Part shown: positions 35,977 through 49,523 of the stretch, in pieces
Layout of the letters: the number at the start of each line of letters is the position of its first letter
Position numbering within the stretch: position 1 is the first letter of the stretch
NCBI RefSeq assembly: GCF_016859285.1
Contig: NC_053417.1
Coordinates: forward strand, 15,686,206 to 15,750,205
Length of the DNA: 64,000 nucleotides
DNA from: Xiphias gladius
Lineage: Eukaryota; Chordata; Actinopteri; Istiophoriformes; Xiphiidae
Direction of reading: 5' to 3'
Position numbers and translations under genes: made by a program
The notes under the pieces: generated by a model
Told to the model about the DNA's origin: nothing
Seen by the model: only the letters and a program-made list of their open reading frames with translations
Databases searched by the model: none

Positions 35977-37030
35977 CTGGTGAATCTCTGCCTCTTTTTT
36001 ATTAGTCCTTGCTGACAAAGCAGAGTGCAGAAAATGGCTACAAAGCAAAGATTTAGTGTGGTAGGAGTGGGAGGGAGTCAACCTTTGTCCCAGACTAAGT
36101 TAAGTAATCTCGTCTGAAAGGAGGGAAAAAAACGGGAGAAAAAAGAGAAGACGGTAACGTCTGATTTATGAGTTTCTGTCACAAAAAAGAAATTGGTTTT
36201 ATCAATTGATGGGTGAACTTCTCATGAATGAAACAAGTTGCTTTGCATTTCATTAAATTTTTCTCATTGGATTTCAACCAGTTTCATACCTGATTTTCAA
36301 GAGTATAAGAACCTTTTATATTTTCATATTACATTATTTTACATTAAATATTACGGTGATCTACTATATATTAAAGGGAGCAACTGTTGTATAAGGAGAT
36401 TGTTCAGTGTGTTGTGGAACATAGGCACTGCTTGTCTACCCTCCTTTGACTGTTACAGATAGGTTGTGACACAACATGATGTAAGGTGGATTTAATCTAA
36501 AAGACCAAGATATGTAGATCAGCAGGTAACATGTCAGTGTAATTGTTTCAACCCGGTCTGTTCATTCAGAGCCAAACCATGTGTTGACTCGAGAGACACA
36601 ATAAACAAAACACGAGATAGAAATATGATTTTATCCCCCTCTTTAAATGCCCTAGTGTATTTTACATTAGAATCAAATGAGCACTGCTCCGTTGTCTTCC
36701 TAATTTCCTTAACTGGAAGGAGAATAAAAATCCCTACTACAGACAGCATCAACAGAAAATACAAACACCTGTTTCAAATGAAAAGTCATCATTATGTCAT
36801 CATTATATCAAGCTGCACTGCCATAAAAAAGTAGATGATCATCTTGAACGAGAGAGCTCGTGCTAAGTGGTACTAAAACTAATGAAAAACATGTTTGACT
36901 CTGGGTTGAACCCACAAAGTAATCTTCTAACTGTTGCTTTTCTCCTGACATGGACTGACAGTAACTCTGATGAGAAAAACAAGACTTTGAAAGGGTTTTA
37001 GTCTCCGCAGGTAACCAGACAGTGAAGGCC
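35977..37030. other. CSAD upstream / CARD-DD 3' region
   Basis: Holds the 5' end of CSAD and the 3' UTR of the next minus-strand gene. A possible acceptor (ATTCACCAG at 35977-35985, minus) precedes the CSAD start exon, implying a separate non-coding first exon somewhere at 36.0-36.8 kb. I could not place that exon or a promoter. No other gene seen. Confidence 0.4.
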
Positions 37031-37885
37031 TCAGTCGGTGTCCAACAGAAAGTCAATTCTTTCAGGTGGCAGCGCCCAGTCTTCCCGACTGAGCAGGGAG
37101 TGCAGGTGAGCTGCGGTGGCTTTTTCCCTCTGGCGGATACGCCAGTAGCGCAGCATGGCGAACACTCGCTCCACGTGGAGAATGTGGTCCTCCTCAATCT
37201 GCTCCAGCTTCACGGAGTGGATGCCCAGGGCCAGTCTGCCAATCTCCCGCCAACATCTGCCAATGGCACGAGCCACGGTCATTAACTGCTTCTCCGTCAC
37301 TAAGTGAGAGCCTGTGCAATGAGACGGAGGCAGATAAAGTAGGCGATGATCTTGCAGTGTTCTAAGGGGCACAGCTTTGAGTGTAGTGTGACTCACCATT
37401 ATTGCAGATCTGTTTGGCTGGCATGGTCTCTTGTAATTCAGGAGCTTGTCTTTTCTTTCTTGTTGTTTCTTGTTGTGTAAATAAGTGAAAAATGTTATAT
37501 TTAACATATAAATCTAACAATATTTAATGATGAGATTGAATGATGAATACTGAGCAGACTTTGTTCTACCTGAAGACAGTGTGCTCACTTGCAGATCCTT
37601 GATAAAATGAAGTAGCGGGAAGGTTTCCTGAAGGGCCTGGTCCTTCAGTAGTTCAAGTAGTCCCTGTGCTGCTTCAGGCCCTCTCTGGATGATATGATCA
37701 AGAAGGTCTGTCACCTTCTCACTAGGATTACGGCAGGCTTTCACCTGCTGGTATCCGTGAAGAGACAGCAGACAGCGAGAGTCCGCATGCTGCAGCACAA
37801 AGTCGGCATCGCTACTTAGAATTTCTATTAGCTTGGCCTTCTGGCTTCTGAGTAGCTGGATTTCTGCTGCTGTTTCCTCAGCCAT
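37031..37885 (-). CDS. CARD plus death-domain adaptor (CRADD/RAIDD-like architecture)
   Basis: Three coding exons on minus: 37570-37885, 37397-37468, 37031-37311. They total 669 nt, giving 222 aa, with consistent phases. Residues ~7-96 look like a six-helix CARD: EIQLLRSQKAKLIEIL, then an RNPSEKVTDLLDHIIQRG core in the NOD1/caspase-like style. A Lys/Gln-rich linker follows. Residues ~132-215 look like a death domain, with CWREIGRLALGI, KLEQIEED, ERVFAMLRYWR and REKATAAHLHSLL, the last two resembling FADD-type death domains. Such proteins link CARD partners (caspases, NLRs) to death-domain receptors or PIDD-like scaffolds in the cytosol. CARD-then-DD order is that of CRADD, but sequence resemblance to CRADD itself is weak, so I give no symbol. 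The start is the first ATG after an in-frame acceptor region. Confidence 0.85.
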
Positions 37886-39178
37886 GACTGAATGTCATTT
37901 AAACCAGCTCCTGAGAAAACAATGAAACAAACAAACAAAAAAACAGTGGTGATGAATTCTCTAAATGCAAGCACAGATCAAATCTGGAATTAATTGCAAA
38001 ACGAAATATTGAAAACATTTTGCAGTTCAACAAGACTCAGTCAGTCAGACTCAAGTCAGTTTTAAATTCCTTTTAGATATACATATGGATGAAACATATT
38101 CATGAAGGACTTTTTTGTAACTAACGTGACTGTAGCCATCACATATAATAATATTCGCACATTTATTTGAGGTAACACTCCCAATGCCTCTGGAGCATGT
38201 CCGTCCAGAGAGATGTTAATGACCAGTAAACAATATACTACAAGATTATTAAAGCTATCTAAGAATCAGGTACTTACACTATTTGCAGCTTCTGGTATAC
38301 TGTATATTGTCATTTTAGGGGGTATGTCATAGGTTGTTGAAAGCATAACCTCCATTATCAGCCGCTCTACCAATATATATATGTAAATATCTTGATACAG
38401 GGGCAGTTTTACGGTAGATTTGACCACAGCAGTTGGGAGGTCATGACTATGATGCTGACCACTTGTGAAATTTCCACCGAGTAGCTTTGGTCGTGAAGTA
38501 TGCAAAGTTGGTAAAGAGATAAATTATTATCTGATTAATTTCAAGTATGGAGACCTACTGGTAAGGCTTAATTACCAACCGGGCAAAACTGGCCCAGGGG
38601 CCCCGAAACAGGTTTATTCCATTTCATTTTGGTTTACATGACTAGATTAGTTGCACATTTGTTATAAATTTGCACCACTTAAGTATAATATTAACTATGA
38701 CTTCATATCTTGTAGCCCTGGTCATGAAAGAAGGGAGATCTTAATTGTTTTAGCTCATATTTGTTGCTCCTTTTTTGTACTGTTGTGTTTGATCAGACCG
38801 CTTTAATTTCTTCTGTGTCAGTAATTACCACAAAAGAAAACCCCTGAGCCAGGTCGCATTAATCCATCATAGAAGTAGTAGATTATCCTCCACAGATATC
38901 AACACATCTGACAGTCACTTGCTGTAATGACTGATTAATTGCTCAGAGTGTAAAATGCCTTAAAAGGGTGGGAAAATGTCCATCACTTTCCCCTGAAGCC
39001 CCAGTTAACATGTTCAAATTGCTTCGTGTTGTCTGATGTTGAGTTTACGGTCACTGCACTCCGCTTTCACAACATCTGTTGTCGTCCAGCTCCAGATGCG
39101 CTTTACACACTCACTCTCTTACACCGAGTACGGTAACACACACGTAACACACACAAAGTTGTCTCATAAGACTCTTAC

Positions 39179-39370
39179 CATTTATTGTAACAGCTGGAGT
39201 CATTGAAAAAATACCATTAAACAAAAGCAGCTTTTAGAAAACATTTCCGCTGTTTTCATGGGTCGCAGACATCAGACTTTTTTTTTGCGCCCGCTGCGTT
39301 TTCTTCTTTGTCTGTTTTTGAAAGACCACAGCTGAACCTATTGTACATACGGGTCCCAACCAGCATTTTA
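39179..39370 (-). promoter_or_regulatory. Putative non-coding first exon and promoter of CARD-DD gene
   Basis: Minus-strand donor AATAAATG|GTAAGAGT at 39179 pairs with the acceptor TTTTCTCAG at 37911-37919 (minus), 25 nt upstream of the start codon. A CpG patch (GCGCCCGCTGCG) lies at 39,287-39,299. TSS inferred within this span. Confidence 0.4.
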
Positions 39371-41470
39371 TCCGTGTGCTTCCATCCAGTGTGTGGATGA
39401 TTTAACTGCAGTCATCTGCCCTGGCTGTGAGGATTTGGGGACATCTGGTGGGATTGAATACACATTGCACTCCGCAGTGAAAAAAGAAGAAGTGTTCAGG
39501 GGATCTTTTTATTAAAGAAGAAATCGTAACTACACAATGTTTAAATAAAGATACGATGAGATGAGATGAAAATGTATTGGTCCCAAAGGGTAAATCGACG
39601 TTACAGCAGCAAAGAGACAGGCTGGAGAGGTGAAAAACAAAACAAAAAAACAAAACAAACAAACACCTGAAGCACTGATTGACTGAAATAAATAAAAAAA
39701 ATACAATAAGCAATTAAAGAAATTAGAGAGGTGACTTTAATAAAAAAACTATATAAAATATGTATTATGTAATATTATTATGTAAGTGAATTGTGCAAAT
39801 ATTTGTGCACATGAAGTCCAGCAGTACAACTCCAGCAGCCATGATGCGTGAACTAGTGTATAGTAAATAGCAAAGTATATAGGTATAGGTATAAATAAAA
39901 AGTAAAATATTCCTAATAATATAGTAAAGTAGATAATGTTTTAGTTATCTACTATAGTGTAATGTAATATGCACATTGTACAGTAATAATCCAATGTTAT
40001 AAAGTATATATAATACAAATTGAAGGGAATACTATGATATAACATAGCATTTCATATTCATACTCGTCACACAGTCAACACAACAGAGGTCATTATGGAC
40101 TAAACTGTGAATAGGCTTTCATTGCTTTGACACAAAATGCTTTCAATGGCCACATCTTTCAGAATTCATGAACTGTTTTGTCACTCAACTCAACCGCCAC
40201 CAAAACCCTGTGTATTTACAGTCCAGTTTTCGCACATGTTTGCATGCTATTGTAAAAAAAATGAAATGACCTCAAATTCCTTAACCAGGAGACAAACACT
40301 CACTGTCGTTGTTATTCATTTAGATTGTTACACTGTAAACTAAATGGCTTCTCCACCTGAGCGCGCTTCCCCTAACCAAGAAGCTCAAACATTTATGTCT
40401 CGATGGCGAGAGATGTGTTGTTGTTCATACTGGGGACGTAGAGTGCCGAAAACATGGGAATAAATATTTCATTGTTTTTTTCTAGCAGAAAAGACTCTGC
40501 ATGAATACCAAATAGACAATGTGTGTATTTATCAGTCCTTTGTGCATTTACAGGTACATGCAGGGCAATGTGAATAATGGAGGATTTACAGTACAGCTGT
40601 GTTTAGTGTATCATTTCAGAGAAATGGCCACTGACTGTTACCGGACAACAATTACCAACAACCACCGGTCACATGTCTGCTTAGCCTGTTTACACAGCCT
40701 CATCTCTGGTAAATGAAAAATCAATATCATGTTCCTGGACAGATATTTGCTTTGTGTGTGTGAGAGGAAAAGTCTCTCAAGCACATTTCATCCTCACACA
40801 CAGTATACATTCTGAGACACGGTGTGTATTAGCTGTCTGAATAAATCTAGTATTCTCTCTGCCCACAATGGGTGGAAGGTTTGGAGGGAACCATCATTTA
40901 TTCCTATTATTTATTCCTACTACCCAGGTGAGACTGCCGTGTAAGACAGGAATGCACAATTCATCCACTTTTATGTACTTCTAACGACTTTATTATGCTA
41001 TAAATTTGCATTATATTCAAATTTGATCTTGAGAAGATACACTGTGAAGACTTTCACAGAGCTGAGATGCGGTGATCTACTGATCTAAGGAAATTACACA
41101 CATGTTGACATTCTGGGAGCTTTCAACTCAAAATGCTGTGTAATGTGCCTGTGAAGTGTGCACTTAGTCATTTTGCATTATATTACTGCAACACAAGTGG
41201 AGCATATTCTGTATAGAAATTGAAAATGAACTTACTTTGCCAGCGATCAAGCACAATCCTGCTCATACCCTTGTGCTTTTTAGGCCCCATCACGCTCTCT
41301 GTCAAGTGGTAAACTCCATTTGTATGTGCATGCTAGCAGTGGATGGTTTAATAGCTCGAATGCTCCACAGTGCTGATAGAGAATAATGCAGTTTCCTTAT
41401 GAGTGGCTCTGGCTCTATTCTACAGACCTCTGCACCTGGAAAATTGGGATTTTGTAGATGAGGGTATGCA

Positions 41471-41472
<2 letters not shown>

Positions 41473-41552
<80 letters not shown>

Positions 41553-41581
41553 TGTGCATGTGTGTGTGTGTGTGTGTGTGT
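41473..41581 (+). repeat. (TG)n microsatellite, ~109 bp
   Basis: TG run with a single GG and one CATG interruption near its 3' end (41,548-41,560). Confidence 0.95.
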
Positions 41582-42931
41582 TTATTTATGCATCTATACA
41601 ATTCAAGAGTCAGCCAAAGCAGCAGCTTATCTCCTCCATGCCCTAACAGAGAAAATTTGATTTACATGTGAAGTACCATACAAAGGAAATTGCTCTTACT
41701 GACAGTCTTTAGCACTCTGAGCCGCAAGGGACAAAACGGAGTTGGGTCTGCATTTGTATGGATCAAACATTGCTTTGTATGTTCTTCGACAATACACGAA
41801 TAAGGACTTTTATGTGTATCCAAAGACACAAAAATGAACATAAACAGAACCCCTTTTGAAGTAAAATCCTTGATGAAACAGCCTTTTTCTCTTCTGAAAA
41901 AGGATCCACTTTACAAACAGCTTCAGACACCACTCCTTGGTTACATTTCCTTGAAATTTAGAGCCCACATGAGCAAAAAAGCTCCACTCTCAGAACTAGT
42001 GTGATTTTATGTGATAAAATAATGTATCAATAGACTCTGGTATAGGAGTAACATTGATTTTCCCCTGTAGAATGCACAGTTTGTGTTTGATGCCAAAGAC
42101 TCTAGTTCAGCCGGCCTGCACACAGGGGCCTTCGAGACGTGACCCCACACTCAGGGTGGATGGAGCAGCAGCGAGGAGACAGCCGTGCATCTGAGTGACT
42201 CTGACATATCTGTTTGTTTAACATGCATTATATATGAAAGACCAGAATGGGGGAGGACAGCGCATGGGAGCAGGGCAGCAGAACACAGAGAGATCAAAGA
42301 GACAGACACCGGGAAGAGAGTGAGAGAGAGGGCAAAGGAAAGGACCCATTCCCAGTAGAGTGAACATAGACTGTCGGCGTGAAGCTTCAGTTTCCAGCAA
42401 GAGGACACCAAATTTAGTACTATAAAAGAAGAATAAAACCAAAGTGCAAAAAAGTAAAATAGTAGAAAAATTGATTTAAATACGGCTCACCTCAGAGCAC
42501 CTAAGTAATGCCATCTGATATGTTCTAATCCTTACTTTTAGAGTAAAGAAGGTTTTAATATTGTATAATGCCAGGATGTCTATCCATTGTCATTCAGCAT
42601 GTCATATACTGTACATTCTCTCAGATCAAATATAAATGAAGCTGTTGTTCATTATGGGAAGAAGACAGTTTGCAGAGGACTTATAGGTTGAGCCCGTGAT
42701 GTAATTGATGGGTCCATTAATGCTGATAGAAGTGTAAATAATTTATGTGTGTGCGTGTGCTCCTCCGCCCCCCCGCTTAGAGTGGATAGTGAAAAATGGC
42801 AAACACAAAGACATTTTCCTTCTTTTAAGTCTAAATGGAAAAGACAGTGAGTCTGACTGACAGACACATTCTCAGACTGCATTAAAGGAGCTGCAGGAGA
42901 AAATGGATGAATGTAGGAGAAAGAGAGAGAG

Positions 42932-42965
42932 AGTGTGTGTGTATGTGTGTGTGTGTGTGTTTGTG

Positions 42966-43046
<81 letters not shown>

Positions 43047-43070
43047 TGTTTGTGTGTGTGTATGTGTGTT
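42932..43070 (+). repeat. Compound (GA)n(TG)n microsatellite
   Basis: A short GAGA start is followed by about 135 bp of TG with TATG, TTTG and TTTTG interruptions at both ends and a pure core of roughly 70 bp. Confidence 0.95.
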
Positions 43071-44536
43071 TTGGGTGTGAGGTGAGCTGGACTGAGAGAA
43101 AGGAAATGTTCCAAGTAGTAGGTCAAAGGTGTGTTTTTTTTTCTTTTTTTTTTAGGAGGACAGAACTGAGGAGTACAAAAGAGCACAAAGGGTCACTGTG
43201 CAAAATGACGCTCTTATTGCATGAGATCATCACGAGTGAAGTCACTGGACCCCGGGAGAGGCAGGTGTCAGCCAATGTCAGCATTTCATACCCGCTGTAA
43301 TTCAGTGAAGTCATCAGTCAGTGATGTGTCGAGACCCTGTTTACAGGATTCGCCAAACCAAATTCATGGACCAGGGGAAATCTGCTCATTACAACAGAAA
43401 CAAAGTAACAAAGTGAAAGAAGGAGGGAAAAGAGCAACCCACACTTCAGTGTTTCCACTCAAGTGTGGGTCGACCTCTAGAGGGAGCTCTTATCATTGTA
43501 AAGTATAATTTGAAAGCTTTCAGCTGGATCCCTCACTCAGCTCTTCCTCTAAGCATGCCTATTGTATCATTTCAGCCATCAACCCTCAACCCAAAACTAC
43601 GGGCAACCCAAAAGTGTCTCTGTTTTTGGACATTAGACGACACAAGGTCCCTTTGGCTAAAGAGGGCGAGACAGGTTTCCAGAGCTCCCGAAAGAAACCC
43701 AGCAGAAAAATGGACCCACACTCTGCTGGCTTTGGGGTTTGGTCTAGACTGTTCTAAACTCAAGTGTCCTCTGTGTTAAGAACTGGGGTGACTCTGGACT
43801 TTGTGAGGTCTGACTCTGAAAGTGTAATGTTTTCTGAGGACATCCCACCTGACCATTTTAACCACTGTCACCCACTGTAATACTGACTGAACATTAAGTA
43901 ACATCTGGTAATGCATTTAGGGTAATTGTGGATTTACAGCAGCATGTACAATAATGACAACACTGGAGTGGTTTAAACTTAGAGGATAAAGTGGCCAGAA
44001 TGTCTTCCCACTGCCGATGGTTCTGTTCCCAATTCAATATTTTAGCAAACAATTGTGCATAACTCCTCCCTACCAGATCCAGTCATTCTCTTTGGCTTCG
44101 TAACAGGTGCACTGCTCAGTGCATCACATACATGAACCTGTAAATAAATCTGTATTGCATGGTGTGACTTCTATAGTGTGCATAATTTGCCCATAGGTTG
44201 GAGAACACATGTCTCACTAGGGTTTCAACGTAGGAGCTTTGAGTTGATCGTAGTTTGGTTATGAGTGCGTATTAATCGTGTTTATATTTGACAGTCTTAG
44301 AAATGTCCATAGATTGATAGTGAGAGGTTTGCGAATGCACTTTAATAGTACTGTCTGCAGTTGCTGATTTGCACACAATCCTCATATTTAGAGTATGCAC
44401 TGCTGCCTGCCTGAACCCCGATTCAAAGCTCAGTAGTATTGGAAATGTGACAAAAGTGTTGGGGGTCGTATTGTATTATCTATTTATACTCTGTTACTTT
44501 AAAAGTGTGAACATAAATAAAAGTATTTTAATATTT

Positions 44537-44572
44537 TGTGTGTGTGTGTGTGTTTGTGGTGTGTGTGTGTGT
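44537..44572 (+). repeat. Short interrupted (TG)n tract
   Basis: TG run broken by TTTGTGG; intergenic. Confidence 0.85.
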
Positions 44573-45200
44573 GGTTTCGTAGTTGAACTTACCTGCATGC
44601 TATTTAACTTCCTTATGATTAATGATATGAGGTTGGATACAGAGAACTAAAACAAATAATGTTTAATTTTTTCCATTTACATACTGCACATAGACACAAA
44701 AAGCACTAATCTACATATACATACTTATTTGAATTGGTAATACTTTTGGAGCTCTGGACATTTTTAAATAGAAGTCATTTTATTTGTAGATTTCATGTTG
44801 GAGCACTATAAAAACCTTTTAGAGGCCAAATGGGATATGCAGATAATTGAAAGGAATTATTATTGAATTATTATTCAGCAATTCAATAGCCCCGCCCCCC
44901 CTCAACACACATGACTTAGACTTTGACTACACTTTGGATGATTTACGTATGTGTGAGTGTGTGTACGTGTGAAAGTGTTTGTGCGTACATCCAGAGCTTT
45001 GAGATGGCGTCTGCGACTGTGTGATTTCAAGTGTTTGTGGCAGCTGTCGCTCTCCTGCTGTGTTTCCTCTGCATATTGGTGTGAATATGTGTACTTGCGC
45101 CTGGGTGCGTGTCTGTGTATCATAATTGGTGGTAGTCCGGATATGGCAGTGATTCACATTTGAGTATTGCATCACACCTCACATCCCCGGCGGAAGGAAG

Positions 45201-47230
45201 TCTTTTTTCTGATTCAATTGAAAAAAGGTTTGTTTGAGAGCCTTGGAAAAAGGATGAGGTAGGAAATATACGTGTGCTATAATATTTGATTGCTTATCAG
45301 CACTGTAGGAGTGTTTGATGGAGTGTTGGAGTGTCTCCATATTTATTTTGGAGGTCCTCGCTAGTGTTTGACCAGTATCCATTTTGGATGGCTGATGCAG
45401 ATATTTTTAGACCAGTTCGCTGATTTGCACGTATTTTAAGACAAAACTCAATATCTGTTCATTTAAGCATTTGTAGATGTTCGTCTCAGAAAAGGTTTCT
45501 TGGAATGGCTGAAAAGCCTTTAAAATAACCAATGAAATTAATTTAGTTGGGGGTAAACACAGTTGTTCAGTGATTTGTCTTGTTGTTGAACACAGTTACA
45601 ATATTCTGTGCCTTTCTGGTTTTGCTTGTTCTCCCTCACATTACAGATGCTGTACATGCAGGTCAGGTAGACTGGACTGCAGCCATGGTGAGTGTTTGTC
45701 TGTCTACTTCCTTAGCTCAGTGCTGGAATCAGTTCAGAGTGGTCCCCTGCTTCCCATCAAATCAGCTATGGTTTTTGAAATAATAGTCAGGTGCCTGTAT
45801 GTGCATTAAAACAGACCGCTTACTGTGATTGCTCTTTGCAAAGTTATTTTTTACACAAAACAAAGAATGTGTATTTTTTTCCCCCCATCACTTGCTATAC
45901 ATTGGAAAAATGTTCAGAAGGGATCATTTAGTGGCCAGTATGAACAAGAGTAAGCAAAAATCGTTTTTACTGTGCATATGGGCACATGACTGTTGTTAAG
46001 ATGGACTTGAAAATTTGTGAATCTATCTTTTAAATCGTCAATGACTGATTTAAAGAAGTATATTACACATGTGGTTCACATATATGCCTGTGTATGATTG
46101 TGACTGCATACAGTTACATTTTCCGTGGCATGTGGGTGAGTGTTTTTGACTACATCCACATCCACACATATCTCTGTCTTATTGAATAACTGTAACCTTT
46201 CTGTCCCCATATATCTCCATGCTATAACCAGACAATCACTTAGTGTCTGGCTGCAGCCTGCAACCCACAGATTGCACTATTCCTCCCTTGGCCACAGGAA
46301 TGGAGGATGCAACGAGTGGCCTACCTCAGGTCATTAAGATGCCGTCACTCAGCAAAACTGGCACATCTGCATGTGCTGATCAGCCTGGCCCTGTGGTTGG
46401 TGGAGGGATGATAACTGTGCGCCAATTAAAAAACCATTCATCGGAGTGAAAGGCCAATTAAAGGCCTAATATTTGATAAGACTCTCAGTTCACAAAGCGG
46501 CAAGCCCACCTGGGAAGTATTTATTAAATGTTAATGGAGACTGTAATTAATATCCAGGGCAGATTAACGCGCAACTGAATATCATTCTCAGAGAGGGGAG
46601 AGAGATGGTAAGAGCGAGAACAAGTACAAATGAGGGACAGCTATGTAATTCAGCACTTTGCTGTTGTAGGCTGCCGTGAACACAAGAGGCTGTTATAAAG
46701 GTTTGTCATCAATTGCGGAGCATGACAATTCCTTTTTTTCACAAACTGCAAAAAATTGTAGCAGAAATATCCAAATTCCTTGTCGCAGTTAAAATTTTCT
46801 AAACATAGCAGCCAGTTAGATCTTGATAATTGGGCGCTTGTGTCTCTGTATATTGGTATTCACACTTTTGGGCCATGTGAGTAGAGTGCAATTGTGTGTG
46901 TGTGTATTTGTAAATTAGCTTTGTGTGTGTCTGTAGCTGTTTCTCAATACATACAGAAACAAATATGTATATATATAACAATATGCACAATGTCATACAT
47001 ATTAATGTAATGTAATATCTGACTCTCACATTTCCCTGTGCTAAATTCATGTTTTATCCTGAAATTAAAATTGAATGTAAATTTTCCAGGTTGGGCCACT
47101 GCTCCTCTCCTCCCAGAAAATTTCCTTTGACCAGGTTGTACTAATGAACACGTAGGTACAAAGAACTGTGGGGCAGTTTTGATTTTTACAATCATCTCCA
47201 CACATCCCACAATTTCACAAAAATTTCACT
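45201..47230. other. Intergenic, possible conserved non-coding block at 46.4-46.6 kb
   Basis: No gene recognised. The stretch 46,415-46,580 has several homeodomain-type cores (CCAATTAAA, TAATTAAT, AGATTAA), no repeat character and moderate base composition, the profile expected of a developmental enhancer. Conservation cannot be judged from a single sequence. Confidence 0.35.
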
Positions 47231-47264
47231 CCACACTAAAATTTTACAAGGGTGTAAGGATAGA

Positions 47265-47350
47265 GGGTGTCGTACGCTCTGTAGATTGTAAACTGTCTTG
47301 GGGCGAATTTTTGTGTGATATTGGGCTATATAAATAAAATTTGAATTGAC
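47265..47350 (+). mobile_element. LINE 3' tail (L2/CR1-like)
   Basis: GATTGTAAACTGTCTTGGGG ... GATATTGGGCTATATAAATA followed by AAATTTGAATTGAC. This is the classic 3' end of L2-type LINEs in fishes (GGCGCTATATAAATAAA...GAATTGA). No upstream reverse transcriptase is preserved. Confidence 0.75.
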
Positions 47351-48892
47351 TTGTCTTCACTGTGATCATTATTCATTTTATAATTTCATCTGACCTCAAT
47401 TAGGAAGACTATCTTCATGCTTTTTTTTTTTTTTAGATTTTTTCTCCCTCTCTCTCTTTTCCTTTTCCGGCTTCCATCTCAGTCACCTGGCTGAGGGCAT
47501 TCACGCTTTTCAGTTCAACTAATCAGACTTTGCCATGACTTCTGTGAGCTAATCATCTCTGTTGCTGCCAAACTCTAAAACTGTGCCTATCTCTGCTTCT
47601 GTCAGCTGTCTTTAAACATCAGATCAATGCGCCGCACCTCCACCCCCTTCACATCCAGTTTAATCAGAACCAGCTGTCTATGGGTCCTTCCGCTGAGCTC
47701 ATCAGACGTCCTGCTCCACATCATATCCATCCAGATCTACATCATGTTCTTCACTTTTCCAGCAACACCAGTGTCTAGACTCCATTGAGGAGATGTTCCT
47801 GTGCGGCTTATGGCGGGACTACCTTCATAAGTAATGACGTCTTGATGGGGTGTAATTACCAAAGACTCCTCATATATCTCCTCAACTTTTCTTTATGTGC
47901 ACACTGTCAAATAAATTAATTCGATGACTCTTTAAGCTCTCAATCAAGTCTCTAAGTCTCCCAATTTAACTATCACTTTACATAATTCAAACTACAACAT
48001 TTCCCTTCTGTTAGTACAGTATGATGTATGAACAATTCATAACAGCCCATGTATGCCACTCCTCTTTGTCAGTCCCTGCCTAGTTGTGACCATGTCAGTT
48101 TGTTCTGTTAGTGACTATCCTTGTTTCTGTCCCTCAGAAGCTGCCCTCTATTTATAAGTTGTACTTTAAAAAAAAAAAAAAGTGTCCTCCTTGTCCTCCT
48201 GAGCAGCACAGAGCTTGGGAGAGACACTCATTGTGTTCCCTGGCCTTTCAACAACAGATGATAGGCCAAGTTGAACTGTAGACAGCATACCTTGCAAAAT
48301 TATTTCCCCCTAGAACAAGGCTCTTGCTCTCCCACTTTTTTTTTCTTTTTTACAAAAAGCTTTGTGTGTCACTGCTGCTGTGTGATGAGTTATTGCCTGG
48401 CCGTGATGATGGTTTTCTTTCATTTTCTTTTCATTGTGATGATATGTTTTGGTTTTACTTTTGACCTTGTTTACATCCCTTCCACAGGCCATTAGGAACT
48501 ATGTAGTGTGTCTTCATTACTGATGGCTGCACTATTTGTCAAGACTAATAGACATGGTCACAGAGGACAGACATGCCAATAACACTAAATACTGTATGGT
48601 AAAGCTTAATGATCTATTGGATTGGTGGCAGGATTAAGGGTATGGCTAAAGGTTCAGGTTAGTGTTACAATTTAACACTGGCGAAACTAGAAAATAGAAA
48701 TTGATAGTATTCAGTGACTCTTGTCCTGAGTAAATTGTCAAGTGGCCACTGTCAGCTGTTTACCAGAGGCACAAGGAGGTAAGCCAGTGATGCAGTGAAT
48801 AAACAAACACGCTACACGAGAGCTATTTTTTAAATCTGGTTGTTAATCTATGCCCAATCTGTGTCTGATGGCTCACATGTGTGCATACTTGT

Positions 48893-48897
48893 ATGTG

Positions 48898-48930
<33 letters not shown>
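48893..48930 (+). repeat. (TG)n microsatellite
   Basis: TG run with one CG step; intergenic. Confidence 0.9.
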
Positions 48931-49434
48931 TTGTGCATCTCATGAGGATGTTGTTGGATACACTGTGTGGGCTGGGAAGTGATATTAATACCATGAATAA
49001 TACACATGCCTCAACCTGTGTTATTTAAATGCTCCATTAATAATAAAGAGACACTGATCACTGATCATGAGCTTTGCACCAGTCACCTTCACATGAGTTG
49101 CACACACTGGGCTCTATGGCAAAGAGTGTGTATGTGCAACTTTGTAAGTGTGCGCGCGCGCGTGTGTGTGTGTGTATATGCATTGAAATGGATTGGTGTT
49201 TGTCGTTGCAGAGTCACAAAGTCCGATTAAAACTGACTTTGTTTCATTTAAATAAATTAGAAGACAATTAGCTGACTTATTGCCTTTTATCTGTCAATCT
49301 TTGAAATGTCATTCTGTTTACTACAAGTCTGCAAACAACAGACTCAGCAGCTGCAAACCAGGCAGAGTATTACATGCCACCATGTGAGGAGAGTCAGAGG
49401 ACCTGGTAGTAAATAGTGATCGTTTAAATAATAG

Positions 49435-49448
49435 ATGTGTGTGTGTGG

Positions 49449-49520
<72 letters not shown>

Positions 49521-49523
49521 TGG
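49435..49523 (+). repeat. (TG)n microsatellite
   Basis: About 89 bp of TG with GGTGTT near the start and GGG near the end. Confidence 0.95.

Larger units (their letters stand above)
39371..45200. other. Gene-free region with microsatellites
   Basis: No coding exon recognised. Contains the long TG tracts at 41,473-41,581, 42,932-43,070 and 44,537-44,572. The stretch 39,700-40,080 is very AT-rich. Frames over the TG tracts (poly Cys-Val or Thr-His) are artefacts. Confidence 0.5.

Noticed and set aside
41403-41671. Poly Cys-Val and Thr-His reading frames over TG tracts (also at 8,190, 13,176, 33,090, 42,872, 49,435)
   Set aside because: These are direct translations of dinucleotide repeats and have no surrounding gene structure.
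44116-44128. TCAGTGCATCACA, the first 13 bases of miR-148 family mature sequence
   Set aside because: The match stops after 13 bases (TACATG follows instead of GAAC), and no complementary arm lies upstream. It is 34 kb from COPZ1. Chance match.
45648-45688. Possible mini-exon (acceptor CATTACAG, donor CCATG|GTGAGT) encoding DAVHAGQVDWTAAM
   Set aside because: Both splice signals look good, but no neighbouring exons, no recognised protein and no other supporting signal were found. Left as chance unless RNA shows otherwise.
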